Assembly (NCBI RefSeq): GCF_000724545.1
Contig: NZ_JHBV01000023.1
Location: 50,848-114,847 of the forward strand
DNA length: 64,000 nt
Source: Aureispira sp. CCB-QB1
Lineage (GTDB): Bacteria; Bacteroidota; Bacteroidia; Chitinophagales; Saprospiraceae
Direction of reading: 5' to 3'
This document shows positions 43,734 through 52,148 of this stretch, piece by piece. Both the position numbers and the translations under genes were made by a program. The notes below the pieces were generated by a model. It did no database searches and was not told where the DNA came from. It was given only the letters and a program-made list of their open reading frames with translations. Position 1 is the stretch's first letter, and every line of letters starts with the position of its first letter.

Positions 43734-44249
43734 ATGAAGTTAAGTAATGTATTAATTGTATGTATTTTTATTGCAATGGGGCTAATGGCTTGTGAAACGC
43801 CAAAAGAACCTACAATCAAAGATGTTTTTCCGAAACAGTTGGATTTATTACAACATGGTATTCCAATCAAAATTCAGGCTCCTGAAGATGCTAAAGTAAC
43901 CAACCGTTCTGATAATTTTATGCAGGATGTTGTTATTGAGGGAACCGATTACTATGTGCAGATATACAGTCAAGGGGCAAGTTCTCCTCAATGTACAGCT
44001 ATGGCAACGGAGGCTTTGGATGACATAAAAAAAACAAACCCCACTTTTCAAAAGACTATTTTGGAAGAGGATTGTGGCTTTATATATGAAGTACAAATAC
44101 CTGGAGATAGTACCAAGTGTTTTAACTTTAACTATTTTGCAGTGAAAGGGAACAAGTCGTTTAGTTTTAGTACTACAACTGGGCGACGTCAGCCTTTTAG
44201 CAAAGAAGAAGTAGAGCACATATACCAAGCTGTAAAAGAGCAAGAGTAG
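43734..44249 (+). CDS. Lipoprotein of unknown function (171 aa)
   Basis: A Bacteroidota lipoprotein with lipobox GLMAC (C20) followed by ETPKEPT. The mature part is a small alpha/beta domain with three further Cys (PQCTAMATEAL, EEDCGFIYEV and STKCFNFN). QSA-like ending SKEEVEHIYQAVKEQE is helical. No named family was recognised. A 15-bp-stem terminator follows at 44301-44341. Coding is supported by the lipobox, the ATG and the terminator. Confidence 0.75.
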   Translation: MKLSNVLIVCIFIAMGLMACETPKEPTIKDVFPKQLDLLQHGIPIKIQAPEDAKVTNRSDNFMQDVVIEGTDYYVQIYSQGASSPQCTAMATEALDDIKKTNPTFQKTILEEDCGFIYEVQIPGDSTKCFNFNYFAVKGNKSFSFSTTTGRRQPFSKEEVEHIYQAVKEQE

Positions 44250-44271
44250 GCAAAAGAAGTGATTTTACATT

Positions 44272-44296
44272 CAATAGTTAGCTACGCTGCTACTAA
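44272..44296. repeat. Half-copy of the CGCAGTAGCAGC repeat family
   Basis: CAATAGTTAGCTACGCTGCTAC, the left end of the family, lies 20 bp after a lipoprotein stop and abuts the terminator at 44301. No matching right half is visible. Confidence 0.5.
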
Positions 44297-44300
44297 CATT

Positions 44301-44341
44301 AATAAGCCCCTAAAATAACTTGATTGTTTTAGGGGCTTATT
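44301..44341 (+). terminator. Intrinsic terminator after the 171-aa lipoprotein gene
   Basis: A perfect 15-bp stem AATAAGCCCCTAAAA (44301-44315 with 44327-44341) with an 11-nt loop and a short T-rich tail. Confidence 0.8.
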
Positions 44342-44691
44342 GTTTGATAGAGCCTAGTAGAGCCTAGTGATCGCATGGCGGCTTTTTTATACAAAGAGAC
44401 AAAATGTTTTTTTATCCGAAAATAAAATTAGAACCCTTCTTTGTAGTTAGATATATATATGTATTGATGGTATTGTATTGATTGTTAGTTTTTTATGGCT
44501 TGGGTTTTGTCGTGAAAATCTTTAAATGGCGTAAAAAGTGTTTTTTAAGTGCCAAAGAAATGAAATATTTTTGTGGTAATCAAAAACTCTAAAATTATCA
44601 AATCCCTAAATGGATAAGCATTCATAAATTTAGAAGGTGTGCTTTTTCAATGTTTTTACCAACAATTATAAACTTAAAAATATTACTTATT
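44342..44691. other. 350-bp non-coding region
   Basis: An AT-rich gap between two plus-strand lipoprotein genes. It must hold the promoter of the second gene. No consensus box, repeat or RNA was recognised. Confidence 0.4.
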
Positions 44692-45273
44692 ATGAGATTA
44701 ACCAATGCGTTATTGAGCCTATTCTTTTCATCTCTATTAATCTCTTGTGGAGGGGATACAGCCCCTAAAGATTTAGAATTGACCCAAGACGTTTCTCTTG
44801 AAAAATTTAATTTAACGGCTAAAATTCCTGGAGATTGGAAATTAGAAGAAGATCTTAATTACGAAGATGAGTTTCGTGGTTACATTATCAAAGGGAAAAA
44901 AGATCGTATTCGCATCGAAAAGTCAGAAACAGATTGCTTTACAGAAACTTCTGTAGATGAATTTGCCGACTATATGAAAAAAGAAAATAGCAATATTGAT
45001 TCTAAAAATATTCCAGCAGGAAAAGGAAGAACACCTGACAAATTAACGCCTGTAGAGACGTTGAAGTATCCTAATGGTGCTTATGGAGTTGTTTATAAAA
45101 ATGAATTTACGACAGAAGTAGATGGGAAGAATAAATTTGTGGAAGAAAGTGGTGCTTATACGTTTAGCTTCAAAGGCAAAGATGGGGTTTGTTTTAAGAT
45201 AGAGAACACACATTACAATGATGAAGGAGAAACTCTTCCGACAGATTTGAAGATTATAGCTGCTTTAAAATAG
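44692..45273 (+). CDS. Lipoprotein of unknown function (193 aa)
   Basis: The start was placed at ATG 44692, which gives a proper lipoprotein signal (MRLTNALLSLFFSSLLIS-C). The longer frame from 44650 would put 14 extra residues before it. The mature protein has a beta-rich domain: LEKFNLTAKIPGDWKLEED, then GYIIKGKKDRIRIEKSE and NGAYGVVYKNEFTTEVDG. It looks like the small PsbP/MOG1-like lipoproteins of Bacteroidota, but this is a weak resemblance. Residue C67-type Cys in TDCFTETS and a second in DGVCFKIEN may pair. It is monocistronic. Confidence 0.75.
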   Translation: MRLTNALLSLFFSSLLISCGGDTAPKDLELTQDVSLEKFNLTAKIPGDWKLEEDLNYEDEFRGYIIKGKKDRIRIEKSETDCFTETSVDEFADYMKKENSNIDSKNIPAGKGRTPDKLTPVETLKYPNGAYGVVYKNEFTTEVDGKNKFVEESGAYTFSFKGKDGVCFKIENTHYNDEGETLPTDLKIIAALK

Positions 45274-45414
45274 ATGTATAAGCGATTGTATCTATGATAA
45301 AGCCACCCTTTTTAGTTTAAAATTAGCGTTTTGTAAAATGAGACTAAATTGTGCCTTTGGAGCACTTTTTAGTCTTTTTTATTGGAATAACAGATTGTTT
45401 TGCCTTAGAAAGAA

Positions 45415-47274
45415 CTAGCCGAGTTCGTCCACTAGCTCCATCCAACGCAACTCTTTTTCTTCCAAATTTTCGTTCAATTCATTCAGCTCTTTCGACAATT
45501 CAGTAATTTTTTCAGGAGTCAAATTAGTATCGTTAAATTGCGCTGTAATGTTCGCTTTTTGTTCTTCCAGTTTGCTTATTTGGCGCTCTAGGCGTTTGAT
45601 TTCCTTACGTTCTTCTTGCGAAATTTTGCTAGCTGTTTTGACCGTAGGTTGTTCTGATGCCAGTTCTTTTTCTTCCGCTTTGGCTTCAATGGCTTCTTGT
45701 TTAGCTACTGCTCGATAAGCAGAATAATTACCAGGAAAATCACGAACCAAACCATCTCCTTCTAATACAAAGGTATGTTCAACAATTTTGTCCATAAAGT
45801 GACGATCATGCGATACAATTACAATACAACCAGGAAAGCTTTGTAAAAATTCTTCTAGTACTTGTAGCGTAATAATATCTAAATCATTGGTCGGCTCATC
45901 CAAAATCAAGAAGTTGGGATTTTGCATGATAATCGTTAACAAATAAAGCCGTCTGCGTTCACCACCACTTAATTTAGAGACATATGTTTGTTGTTTTTTA
46001 GAATCAAACAAAAAACGTTCACAAAGTTGTACCGCAGTCAACTTTTGCCCCTTATGCATGGGAATGAATTCTGCAATATTGCGGATGACATCAATAACTC
46101 GATGATCTTCTTTTAAGTTCATCCCGCTTTGAGTGTAATAGCCAATAACAATCGTATCTCCAATGACAATTTTCCCAGCATCAACTTTTTCTTTGCCAAC
46201 AATCATATTGAGCAAAGTTGTTTTTCCTGCACCGTTTTTACCCACAATGCCAACACGATCTCCTTTTTTGAACTTATAATCAAATCCTTTGAGAATGACG
46301 TGCTCTCCATAACTTTTATGGATGTTGTGGAGCTCTATGATTTTGCTACCCAGACGAGTCATTTTGATGTCCAAAATAACTTCTTCATTATCCAAAGAGC
46401 GTTTGGCTTTCTTTTCAACCTCAAAAAACTTATCAATTCTTGCTTTTGCCTTTGTGCCTCTAGCCTTAGGCTGACGGCGCATCCAGTCGAGCTCCTTTCT
46501 GTATAGGTTTTTTGCTTTTTCGGTAGTAGCCGCAAAATTACTTTCACGGTCTGCTTTTTTTTCTAGATAATAGGAATAGTCTCCCGTATATTTGAAGATT
46601 TGTTGTTGATCTAATTCTAAAATTTGATTGCACACACTATCCAAAAAATACCGATCATGCGTCACCATAAATATAGTGTGTTTACCTTGTTTTAGATACT
46701 CTTCTAGCCATTCAATCATATCCAAATCCAAGTGGTTGGTCGGCTCATCTAAAATTAAGAACTCAGGAGCATCAATTAATACTTTTGCAAGAGCAACACG
46801 TTTTTTTTGTCCCCCAGAAAGCATTTTGATCTTACGATCCATGTAATCTACCTTTAGTTTGGATAGAATTTGCTTGATTTTAAACTCATAATCCCAAGCT
46901 TGCATTCTATCCATAGCGGACATAGCTTCTTGCATTGCCTCAATATCGCTGGGATTCAGGAGGCTTTTTTCATAAGCAAGAATAGCTTTCATGATGGGGT
47001 TAGGAGAATTGTAAACAGCTTGAAAAACAGTTGCTTCTAAGTCTAGATTAGGATCTTGACTCAAATAGCCAATAGATATTTTATGATGCAGCCATACCTT
47101 TCCAGAGCTAGCTTCCTCTTTTTTCATAATAATATCCATCAAAGATGTTTTTCCTGTTCCATTTTTGGCAATAAACGCCACTCGGTCACCTTGATTGATA
47201 TAAAATGTAATATCCTCAAATAAAACTCGCTCTCCAAAAGATTTGGAAACTCCCTCTACGGTTAGGTAATTCAT
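45415..47274 (-). CDS. ABC-F family ATPase (Uup-like)
   Basis: A 619-aa cytoplasmic protein with two ABC ATPase domains and no TM segments. It acts on the ribosome rather than in transport. Domain 1 has Walker A AKNGTGKT (36-43, with Ala replacing the first Gly), signature LSGGQ (152-156) and Walker B ILDEPTNHLD (to 183). The linker (about 230-310) is Arg/Lys-rich. Domain 2 has GKNGAGKTT, LSGGERRR and ILDEPTNDLD. A C-terminal coiled coil (about 540-619; RLERQISKLEEQKANI) is the Uup-type extension. Uup or EttA-like translation factors are the best matches, and a resistance role is less likely. Confidence 0.93.
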   Translation of the reverse strand: MNYLTVEGVSKSFGERVLFEDITFYINQGDRVAFIAKNGTGKTSLMDIIMKKEEASSGKVWLHHKISIGYLSQDPNLDLEATVFQAVYNSPNPIMKAILAYEKSLLNPSDIEAMQEAMSAMDRMQAWDYEFKIKQILSKLKVDYMDRKIKMLSGGQKKRVALAKVLIDAPEFLILDEPTNHLDLDMIEWLEEYLKQGKHTIFMVTHDRYFLDSVCNQILELDQQQIFKYTGDYSYYLEKKADRESNFAATTEKAKNLYRKELDWMRRQPKARGTKAKARIDKFFEVEKKAKRSLDNEEVILDIKMTRLGSKIIELHNIHKSYGEHVILKGFDYKFKKGDRVGIVGKNGAGKTTLLNMIVGKEKVDAGKIVIGDTIVIGYYTQSGMNLKEDHRVIDVIRNIAEFIPMHKGQKLTAVQLCERFLFDSKKQQTYVSKLSGGERRRLYLLTIIMQNPNFLILDEPTNDLDIITLQVLEEFLQSFPGCIVIVSHDRHFMDKIVEHTFVLEGDGLVRDFPGNYSAYRAVAKQEAIEAKAEEKELASEQPTVKTASKISQEERKEIKRLERQISKLEEQKANITAQFNDTNLTPEKITELSKELNELNENLEEKELRWMELVDELG

Positions 47275-47907
47275 AATTATGTGTCTAATTGTTTGCGCTT
47301 CTCTGAGATAGAAATGGACAAACCATGATTGATAACGTGTTCTTAAAAGTAGTTGGCTAATACTTTATTTTGAACTTCAAGAAAACAAATATAAAACATA
47401 TCTACCAATGCTTGTTTGTTTCTTCTCAAAAGTTTGGTTAAAGACTGAAATAATGGACTTTTGTGTAGCTTGGTAAATATTTCAATTTGAATAAAAAATA
47501 GTTAGCTGTGCTGCTAACTAAAAGCAAAGCGCTCACGAAGCTAATCAACGAACTATTCAATAAAAGTACTACAATCTTTCAACAACTAATGAAAGATATG
47601 GAATTCATTAGTATTAGTATTGTAACTTTATTGGTGATTTGTAATCAAAAAAATAATTAATGCTATTTTGTGCTGAAAGTATATGTTTTTTTAAGTTTTA
47701 GGAGTTGTTAATTAGGTGTTTATGTTGTTATTTTGTTTTTGGATATATTATTTTAGTCGAAAAAATGACTTTTATTGTATTCGTTAAATGTTAACTTTGT
47801 AATCGAATAATGAATGAAAATGCTTTGGAGGAGAGAAAATGATTGTTTATGCAATTATTTTTTAATCTTTCAAGCACAACTTTAAACAAAACGCAAAAAA
47901 AAGAACA
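47275..47907. other. 633-bp intergenic region with a short repeat copy
   Basis: It lies between the divergent ABC-F and OB-fold lipoprotein genes. It contains a TATATTTG-type -7 box on the minus strand (47386-47393) without a well-spaced -33, and the 61-bp repeat at 47497-47557. The remainder is very AT-rich. Confidence 0.45.
47497..47557. repeat. 61-bp minimal palindromic element, CGCAGTAGCAGC family
   Basis: AATAGTT (47497-47503) pairs with AACTATT (47551-47557). The interior is AGCTGTGCTGCTAACTAAAAG then CAAAGCGCTCACGAAGCTAATCAACG. It is the shortest complete copy in the window and defines the minimal unit. Confidence 0.65.
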
Positions 47908-48309
47908 ATGAAATCAACAACCTTACTATTTAGCCTGTTTTTATGCTTAACCTTATTTGCTTGTGGTAGTTCTACAGATGGCGGAGATGCCAATACAACG
48001 ACGACTCCTAAAGTAGAAGCATTGTCTTGTAGTGATTTAACCAGTCAATATGAAGAAAAAGAAGGCAAGGAAATTACGATTAAAGCCATTAGCTGGGGAA
48101 CAAGCAATACAGCAACAGGGGATATATATCTAAATTTGGGAGATGAACCTTTGACTGGTATGAAACAGGCAAAAGTAGTCGCTGTTTTTCCTGCTGATAA
48201 AGAGGAAGAGGCTAAAAGTATAGCAAAAGATACCGAAGTAACCCTAACGGCAACTGTGGGAGAATCTAAATATGGAGCTATTTATTTAACAAACCCTATT
48301 GTAAAATAA
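47908..48309 (+). CDS. Lipoprotein with OB-fold (tRNA_anti-like) domain
   Basis: A 133-aa lipoprotein with lipobox TLFAC (C19). The mature part begins after a Ser/Gly/Thr linker and reads LTSQYEEKEGKEITIKAISWGTS, then LNLGDEPLTGMKQAKVVAVFP and DTEVTLTATVGESKYGAIYLTNPIV. This strand order, with a final GxxxYLTNxIV strand, is that of small OB-fold lipoproteins annotated as tRNA_anti-like. Function is unknown. An intrinsic terminator follows at 48397-48433. Confidence 0.78.
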   Translation: MKSTTLLFSLFLCLTLFACGSSTDGGDANTTTTPKVEALSCSDLTSQYEEKEGKEITIKAISWGTSNTATGDIYLNLGDEPLTGMKQAKVVAVFPADKEEEAKSIAKDTEVTLTATVGESKYGAIYLTNPIVK

Positions 48310-48813
48310 GGTCTAAATGACTCCATTAGACAATCTACTGTTTTTAGTGGATGATTAATTCCCGCTATATGGGAAATAATTGATTAACAGAGTTTGAGTA
48401 GCCTTAACTTTTGTTGGGGCTACTTTTTTTTTTATAAAGATTTTTAGGGGAATTGGTTCTATCAAACTACTAAAGGGTGTAGACGTTGTAGCGTTCTAAT
48501 CATTTTTTAACGAAAATCCCGAAAGTAATGAGAAGTAGAAGCCAAGAGAAAGATGTGTTGGATATATTAGGGCTTTTGTAAAGCTCTAATGTGTCCGTAA
48601 AAAAAATATTTGTTTTTAGTTTAGATATTATTGCGAACGAAACGATACCCAAGGTCAACCCTGTGCCATTGGATAGTCAGATTGTTTGTGGTAATATCTT
48701 TTTTATATTCGGTTGATCAAATAGTTCGTTGAAATTCAGAAGTAGCACCGTCGGAAACTACTAGTTGATACTACTGTGTGTGTAATGGAGTAATGTTTTT
48801 TTTGATAACCGAA
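48310..48813. other. 504-bp intergenic region
   Basis: It lies between the convergent OB-fold lipoprotein and Pcs genes. It holds the terminator at 48397-48433 and, near 48721-48795, decayed repeat pieces: AGTTCGTTGAAA with AGAAGTAGCACC, and a right end AATGGAGTAATG of the 162-bp family. Nothing else was recognised. Confidence 0.45.
48397..48433 (+). terminator. Intrinsic terminator after the OB-fold lipoprotein gene
   Basis: A 7-bp stem AGTAGCC/GGCTACT (48397-48403 with 48418-48424) followed by ten T residues. Confidence 0.75.
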
Positions 48814-49596
48814 CTAAATATCTTTAGTATCGGGATCAAACCAAGTGTGGTAGACACTCAAAACTCCGAAGTATAATAGAGAAGCAACGGACCCAACTCT
48901 TGCAATGATAAGTGCTGTTGGTAAATTGTAATTCCATTCTATCAAAACCAGCAATGCAAAATTGCTTATTAAGAATACAACTGTATTTAAAATATTGAGC
49001 TTCATGAATTTTTTGGTTCGACTAGGGTAGAGGTACTTTATTGGTACAAAGTGTAAGATAGCAAAGATCAGTACCATGATAAAATTACCAATAGGAGGAA
49101 GATTAGTTACATAATAAAGATAAAATGCTACTAAATTCCACAACACAGGAAACCCAACGAAATACATATCTCTAGAGACCATGCCCTCCTTGCCATAATA
49201 AAGAGAAGAAATAATTAGAATAATGGCAGCAGCCCAAATTCTCAAAGCATCGGGAATCATATAAACACCTCCTTCCTCTACTGGAACGCCTTTTTGGGTA
49301 GCTTCATAAATAATAAAGGCAGGGATGATGGCATAGGTGGCAAAATCAATTACATAGTCCATTGTCTTGCCCGATACATCAGGTAAAACTTCTGTTACTT
49401 TAAAAATTCTTGCGAAGGTACCGTCGACACCATCAATAATAACCGTTGCAAAAAGCATGGCAAAAGCCATAAAAAAGTCGCCATTTGCAACAGAGACAAT
49501 GCCCCAAAAACCTGCAACGATTCCCGATGCAGTAAATGCGTGAACGCCCCAAGCGGCAGCTTTTTGCCCCCAAGTATAACCTGTTTGTTGTTCCAT
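48814..49596 (-). CDS. pcs: Phosphatidylcholine synthase (Pcs-type CDP-alcohol phosphatidyltransferase)
   Basis: Inner-membrane enzyme that condenses CDP-diacylglycerol with choline to give phosphatidylcholine and CMP. The active-site motif begins DGVDGTFAR and reads DG-x2-AR-x12-G-x3-D-x3-D. The 12-residue gap is the spacing described for bacterial Pcs, where most CDP-alcohol transferases have 8-9. The N-terminal WGVHAFTASGIVAGF is also Pcs-like. About eight TM helices are visible. The start was placed at ATG 49596 (260 aa); the frame extends 11 codons further only through a TTG. The divergent neighbour at 49772 is a choline-symporter homologue, which strongly supports the assignment. Confidence 0.85.
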   Translation of the reverse strand: MEQQTGYTWGQKAAAWGVHAFTASGIVAGFWGIVSVANGDFFMAFAMLFATVIIDGVDGTFARIFKVTEVLPDVSGKTMDYVIDFATYAIIPAFIIYEATQKGVPVEEGGVYMIPDALRIWAAAIILIISSLYYGKEGMVSRDMYFVGFPVLWNLVAFYLYYVTNLPPIGNFIMVLIFAILHFVPIKYLYPSRTKKFMKLNILNTVVFLISNFALLVLIEWNYNLPTALIIARVGSVASLLYFGVLSVYHTWFDPDTKDI

Positions 49597-49733
49597 TGGT
49601 ATTAATTGTTTTAGGCGAGTAAAATACAAATATTTGGCAAAATGCGAATTAGAAATCTAGAATTACATTTTTTTGTTACTTTTATAGAATTAGTTGATCG
49701 TTGCCTAAATATAAGACATCCTACATCAATACC

Positions 49734-49757
49734 AATTCATTGACAACCCAATGAATT
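49734..49757 (+). promoter_or_regulatory. Dyad just upstream of the choline symporter gene
   Basis: AATTCATTG (49734-49742) and CAATGAATT (49749-49757) form a perfect 9-bp inverted repeat with a 6-nt spacer, ending 14 bp before the ATG. It may be an operator or a leader hairpin controlling the symporter. Confidence 0.4.
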
Positions 49758-49771
49758 AAAATTAAAAACCA

Positions 49772-51421
49772 ATGAAAATTCCAGTTAAAGCGTTTGTTCC
49801 CACTTTAGTCATGACAGGTTTTATGTCACTTGTTGGGCTGTATATTTACTTTTTTACAGATAAAGAAGTTTTTTGGGGAGGATTTATTTCTATGCTTTTT
49901 TTTTATGGCTTAGTTTTTTTTATGGGAAGCTATATTGCTTCGCAAAAAGGAGACAATAGCAATGAGGAAGAAGTAATGTTGGCGGGGCGTTCGATTCCTT
50001 TGTGGATTGCCATTTTTACCATGAGTGCTACATGGGTAGGAGGAGGTTACATCAATGGAACAGCAGAGGCGACTTATGGGAGTGGTTTGGTTTGGGTACA
50101 AGCTCCTTGGGGGTATGCGTTAAGTTTGATTATTGGTGGACTGTTTTTTGCTAAAAAAATGCGTCGATATCAATTTAAGACAATGCTAGATCCTTTGGCG
50201 CAACGATTTGGCGAAAAAACGGCTGCATTTTTCTTTTTACCTGCTTTGAGTGGAGAAATTTTTTGGACAGCAGCCATTTTATCCGCTTTAGGCTCTACTT
50301 TTGGAGTTGTTTTGGGACTGGATCTTGAAAGTTCTATTATACTTTCTGCAATGATCGCCATTGCCTATACTGCTTTAGGAGGGCTTTGGGCGGTTGCGCT
50401 GACAGACGTAATTCAGATGGTTTTGTTGTTGCTTGGTTTGTTTATAACCATTCCTTACGCACTAGATTATGTAGGGGGATGGGACACAGCTTGGGCCGCG
50501 TATCAAGTTAAATTTGGGGCAGCTGCTTCTTTGCTGCCATCGCACGAGGCTTTGGGGGCATATTACTGGAATTGGTGGGATTATGCACTGTTGTTGATGT
50601 TTGGAGGAATACCTTGGCAAGTATATTTTCAAAGAGTATTGTCTGCAAAAGATGAGAATACAGCAAGAAGTTTGTCTGTTTTGGCTGGAGTCGTTTGCTT
50701 AATTGCTGCTATTCCGCCTATTATGATAGGTGTGGTAGGCAATGTTGCAGACTGGTCAAGCTTGGGAGGAGTACCCGAAGATAGCTTGCAAATTTTGCCT
50801 AGTGTGATGAAGGCCATGACCCCTTCTTTGGTGGCAACAATTGGATTAGGGGCTGTTGCGGCAGCGGTTATGTCTTCTGCCGATTCTTCTATTTTGTCTT
50901 CTTCTTCTATGGCAAGTTGGAACGTATATCGTCCCATTTTAAATCCAGAAGTAACTTCCGAAAAGTTAGCGAAAGTTATTCAGTCTTGTATTTGGATTGT
51001 TGGAATTGCAGCAACGCTGATAGCGTTAAGGGTCGAGAGTATTTATGATTTGTGGTATTTGTGTAGTGACTTTGTATACTGTTTGCTATTTCCTGCTTTG
51101 GTTTGTGCTTTGTTCGATCCAAAAGCAAATAAATACGGTGCTTTAGCGGGGCTAATTGTTGCTTCCATCTTGCGATTTGGAGGGGGAGATGAAACATTAG
51201 GTATTCCTACCTTTATACCTTATCCTATTACTGATGCTTCGGTAGAAATTGTGGATGGGGTACGTACTTCTGTCTTATTTCCTTTTCGAACCTTGGCTAT
51301 GTTATCGGGCTTGTTGAGTATCATCCTTGTTTCTAGATTAACACAAAAGCAAGCACCGCCGCAACCCTTAAAAATAGTAACTAGTCATGACAATGATTTT
51401 GATTTGAGCGAACATTTGTAA
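49772..51421 (+). CDS. Sodium:solute symporter, high-affinity choline transporter (CHT1/SLC5A7)-like
   Basis: A 549-aa SSF-family transporter with about 13 TM helices. Several stretches closely follow animal CHT1: TMSATWVGGGYINGTAEA (83-100), QAPWGYALSLIIGGLFFAK (110-128), TMLDPLAQRFG (137-147), GEIFWTAAILSALGSTF (161-177) and LLMFGGIPWQVYFQRVLS (274-291). Choline with Na+ is therefore the likely cargo. It is divergent from the Pcs gene 175 bp away, fitting uptake of choline for phosphatidylcholine synthesis. A perfect dyad (49734-49757) precedes the start. The similarity is judged from remembered CHT1 sequence, and substrate specificity is inferred. Confidence 0.88.
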   Translation: MKIPVKAFVPTLVMTGFMSLVGLYIYFFTDKEVFWGGFISMLFFYGLVFFMGSYIASQKGDNSNEEEVMLAGRSIPLWIAIFTMSATWVGGGYINGTAEATYGSGLVWVQAPWGYALSLIIGGLFFAKKMRRYQFKTMLDPLAQRFGEKTAAFFFLPALSGEIFWTAAILSALGSTFGVVLGLDLESSIILSAMIAIAYTALGGLWAVALTDVIQMVLLLLGLFITIPYALDYVGGWDTAWAAYQVKFGAAASLLPSHEALGAYYWNWWDYALLLMFGGIPWQVYFQRVLSAKDENTARSLSVLAGVVCLIAAIPPIMIGVVGNVADWSSLGGVPEDSLQILPSVMKAMTPSLVATIGLGAVAAAVMSSADSSILSSSSMASWNVYRPILNPEVTSEKLAKVIQSCIWIVGIAATLIALRVESIYDLWYLCSDFVYCLLFPALVCALFDPKANKYGALAGLIVASILRFGGGDETLGIPTFIPYPITDASVEIVDGVRTSVLFPFRTLAMLSGLLSIILVSRLTQKQAPPQPLKIVTSHDNDFDLSEHL

Positions 51422-51630
51422 TTTATAATTTGTTAGAACTAAATTCTGAACAATTACATCTCCTATTAAAGTTGGTCTTTATTAGTATAATACTCTGTTG
51501 CCTTTTTAGTTTTTATAAAACTCAAAGATACATGAAGTAAAAACATAAAAAATCAATAGAATAGTATTAATAGAGAATAATTGTTTGGTATGAATAATTA
51601 TTATCCATAAATTAAACTTAAACCACAACT

Positions 51631-52008
51631 ATGAGCGATTACAAAACGCTTGTTTTAGGCGCAACAACGAATCCTACCCGTTATGCTTATCTTGCAACAC
51701 AACGACTGTTGGACAATAATATAGAGGTAATTCCTGTTGGAATTCGCAAAGGAGAAACTGCTGGGATACCTATTCAGAATGATCGACCAATCATAGAAGA
51801 TGTACACACAATTACACTCTATTTAAATCCAACAGTACAAAAAGAATATTATGATTACATTCTACAACTAAAGCCTAAGCGAGTCATTTTTAATCCAGGA
51901 ACAGAAAACACAGAATTGTACGGTCTTTTGAGACAAGAATTACCAGAAACTACAATAGAGGTAGCTTGCACTTTGGTTTTGCTTTCTATTGATAATTACA
52001 AAAGCTAA
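51631..52008 (+). CDS. CoA-binding domain protein (YccU-like)
   Basis: A 125-aa Rossmann-like protein. TLVLGATTNPTRYAYLATQRLLDNNIEVIPVGIRKGE (residues 6-42) is the nucleotide/CoA-binding half, with a GATTNPxRY loop. The second half, LKPKRVIFNPGTENTELYGLL and IEVACTLVLLSI, matches the YccU/CoA-binding family, including the conserved NPGTEN and the 'E.aCtlVlL' tail. Function is unknown. It is a single gene in its own unit, and a degenerate end of the TACTCCGTT repeat lies in the 209-bp gap before it (near 51487). Confidence 0.9.
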   Translation: MSDYKTLVLGATTNPTRYAYLATQRLLDNNIEVIPVGIRKGETAGIPIQNDRPIIEDVHTITLYLNPTVQKEYYDYILQLKPKRVIFNPGTENTELYGLLRQELPETTIEVACTLVLLSIDNYKS

Positions 52009-52148
52009 AAAATCGTAATTTATAGAAGTGATAAACTTATAGGTTGAATTAGAAAATTCATAAAAAAACACTATTTTTAAAACTTCATTGTCAGGAGATC
52101 AAAATGGATATTCTGCATTAAAAACCTATAGAAAAAATAATAAATATT

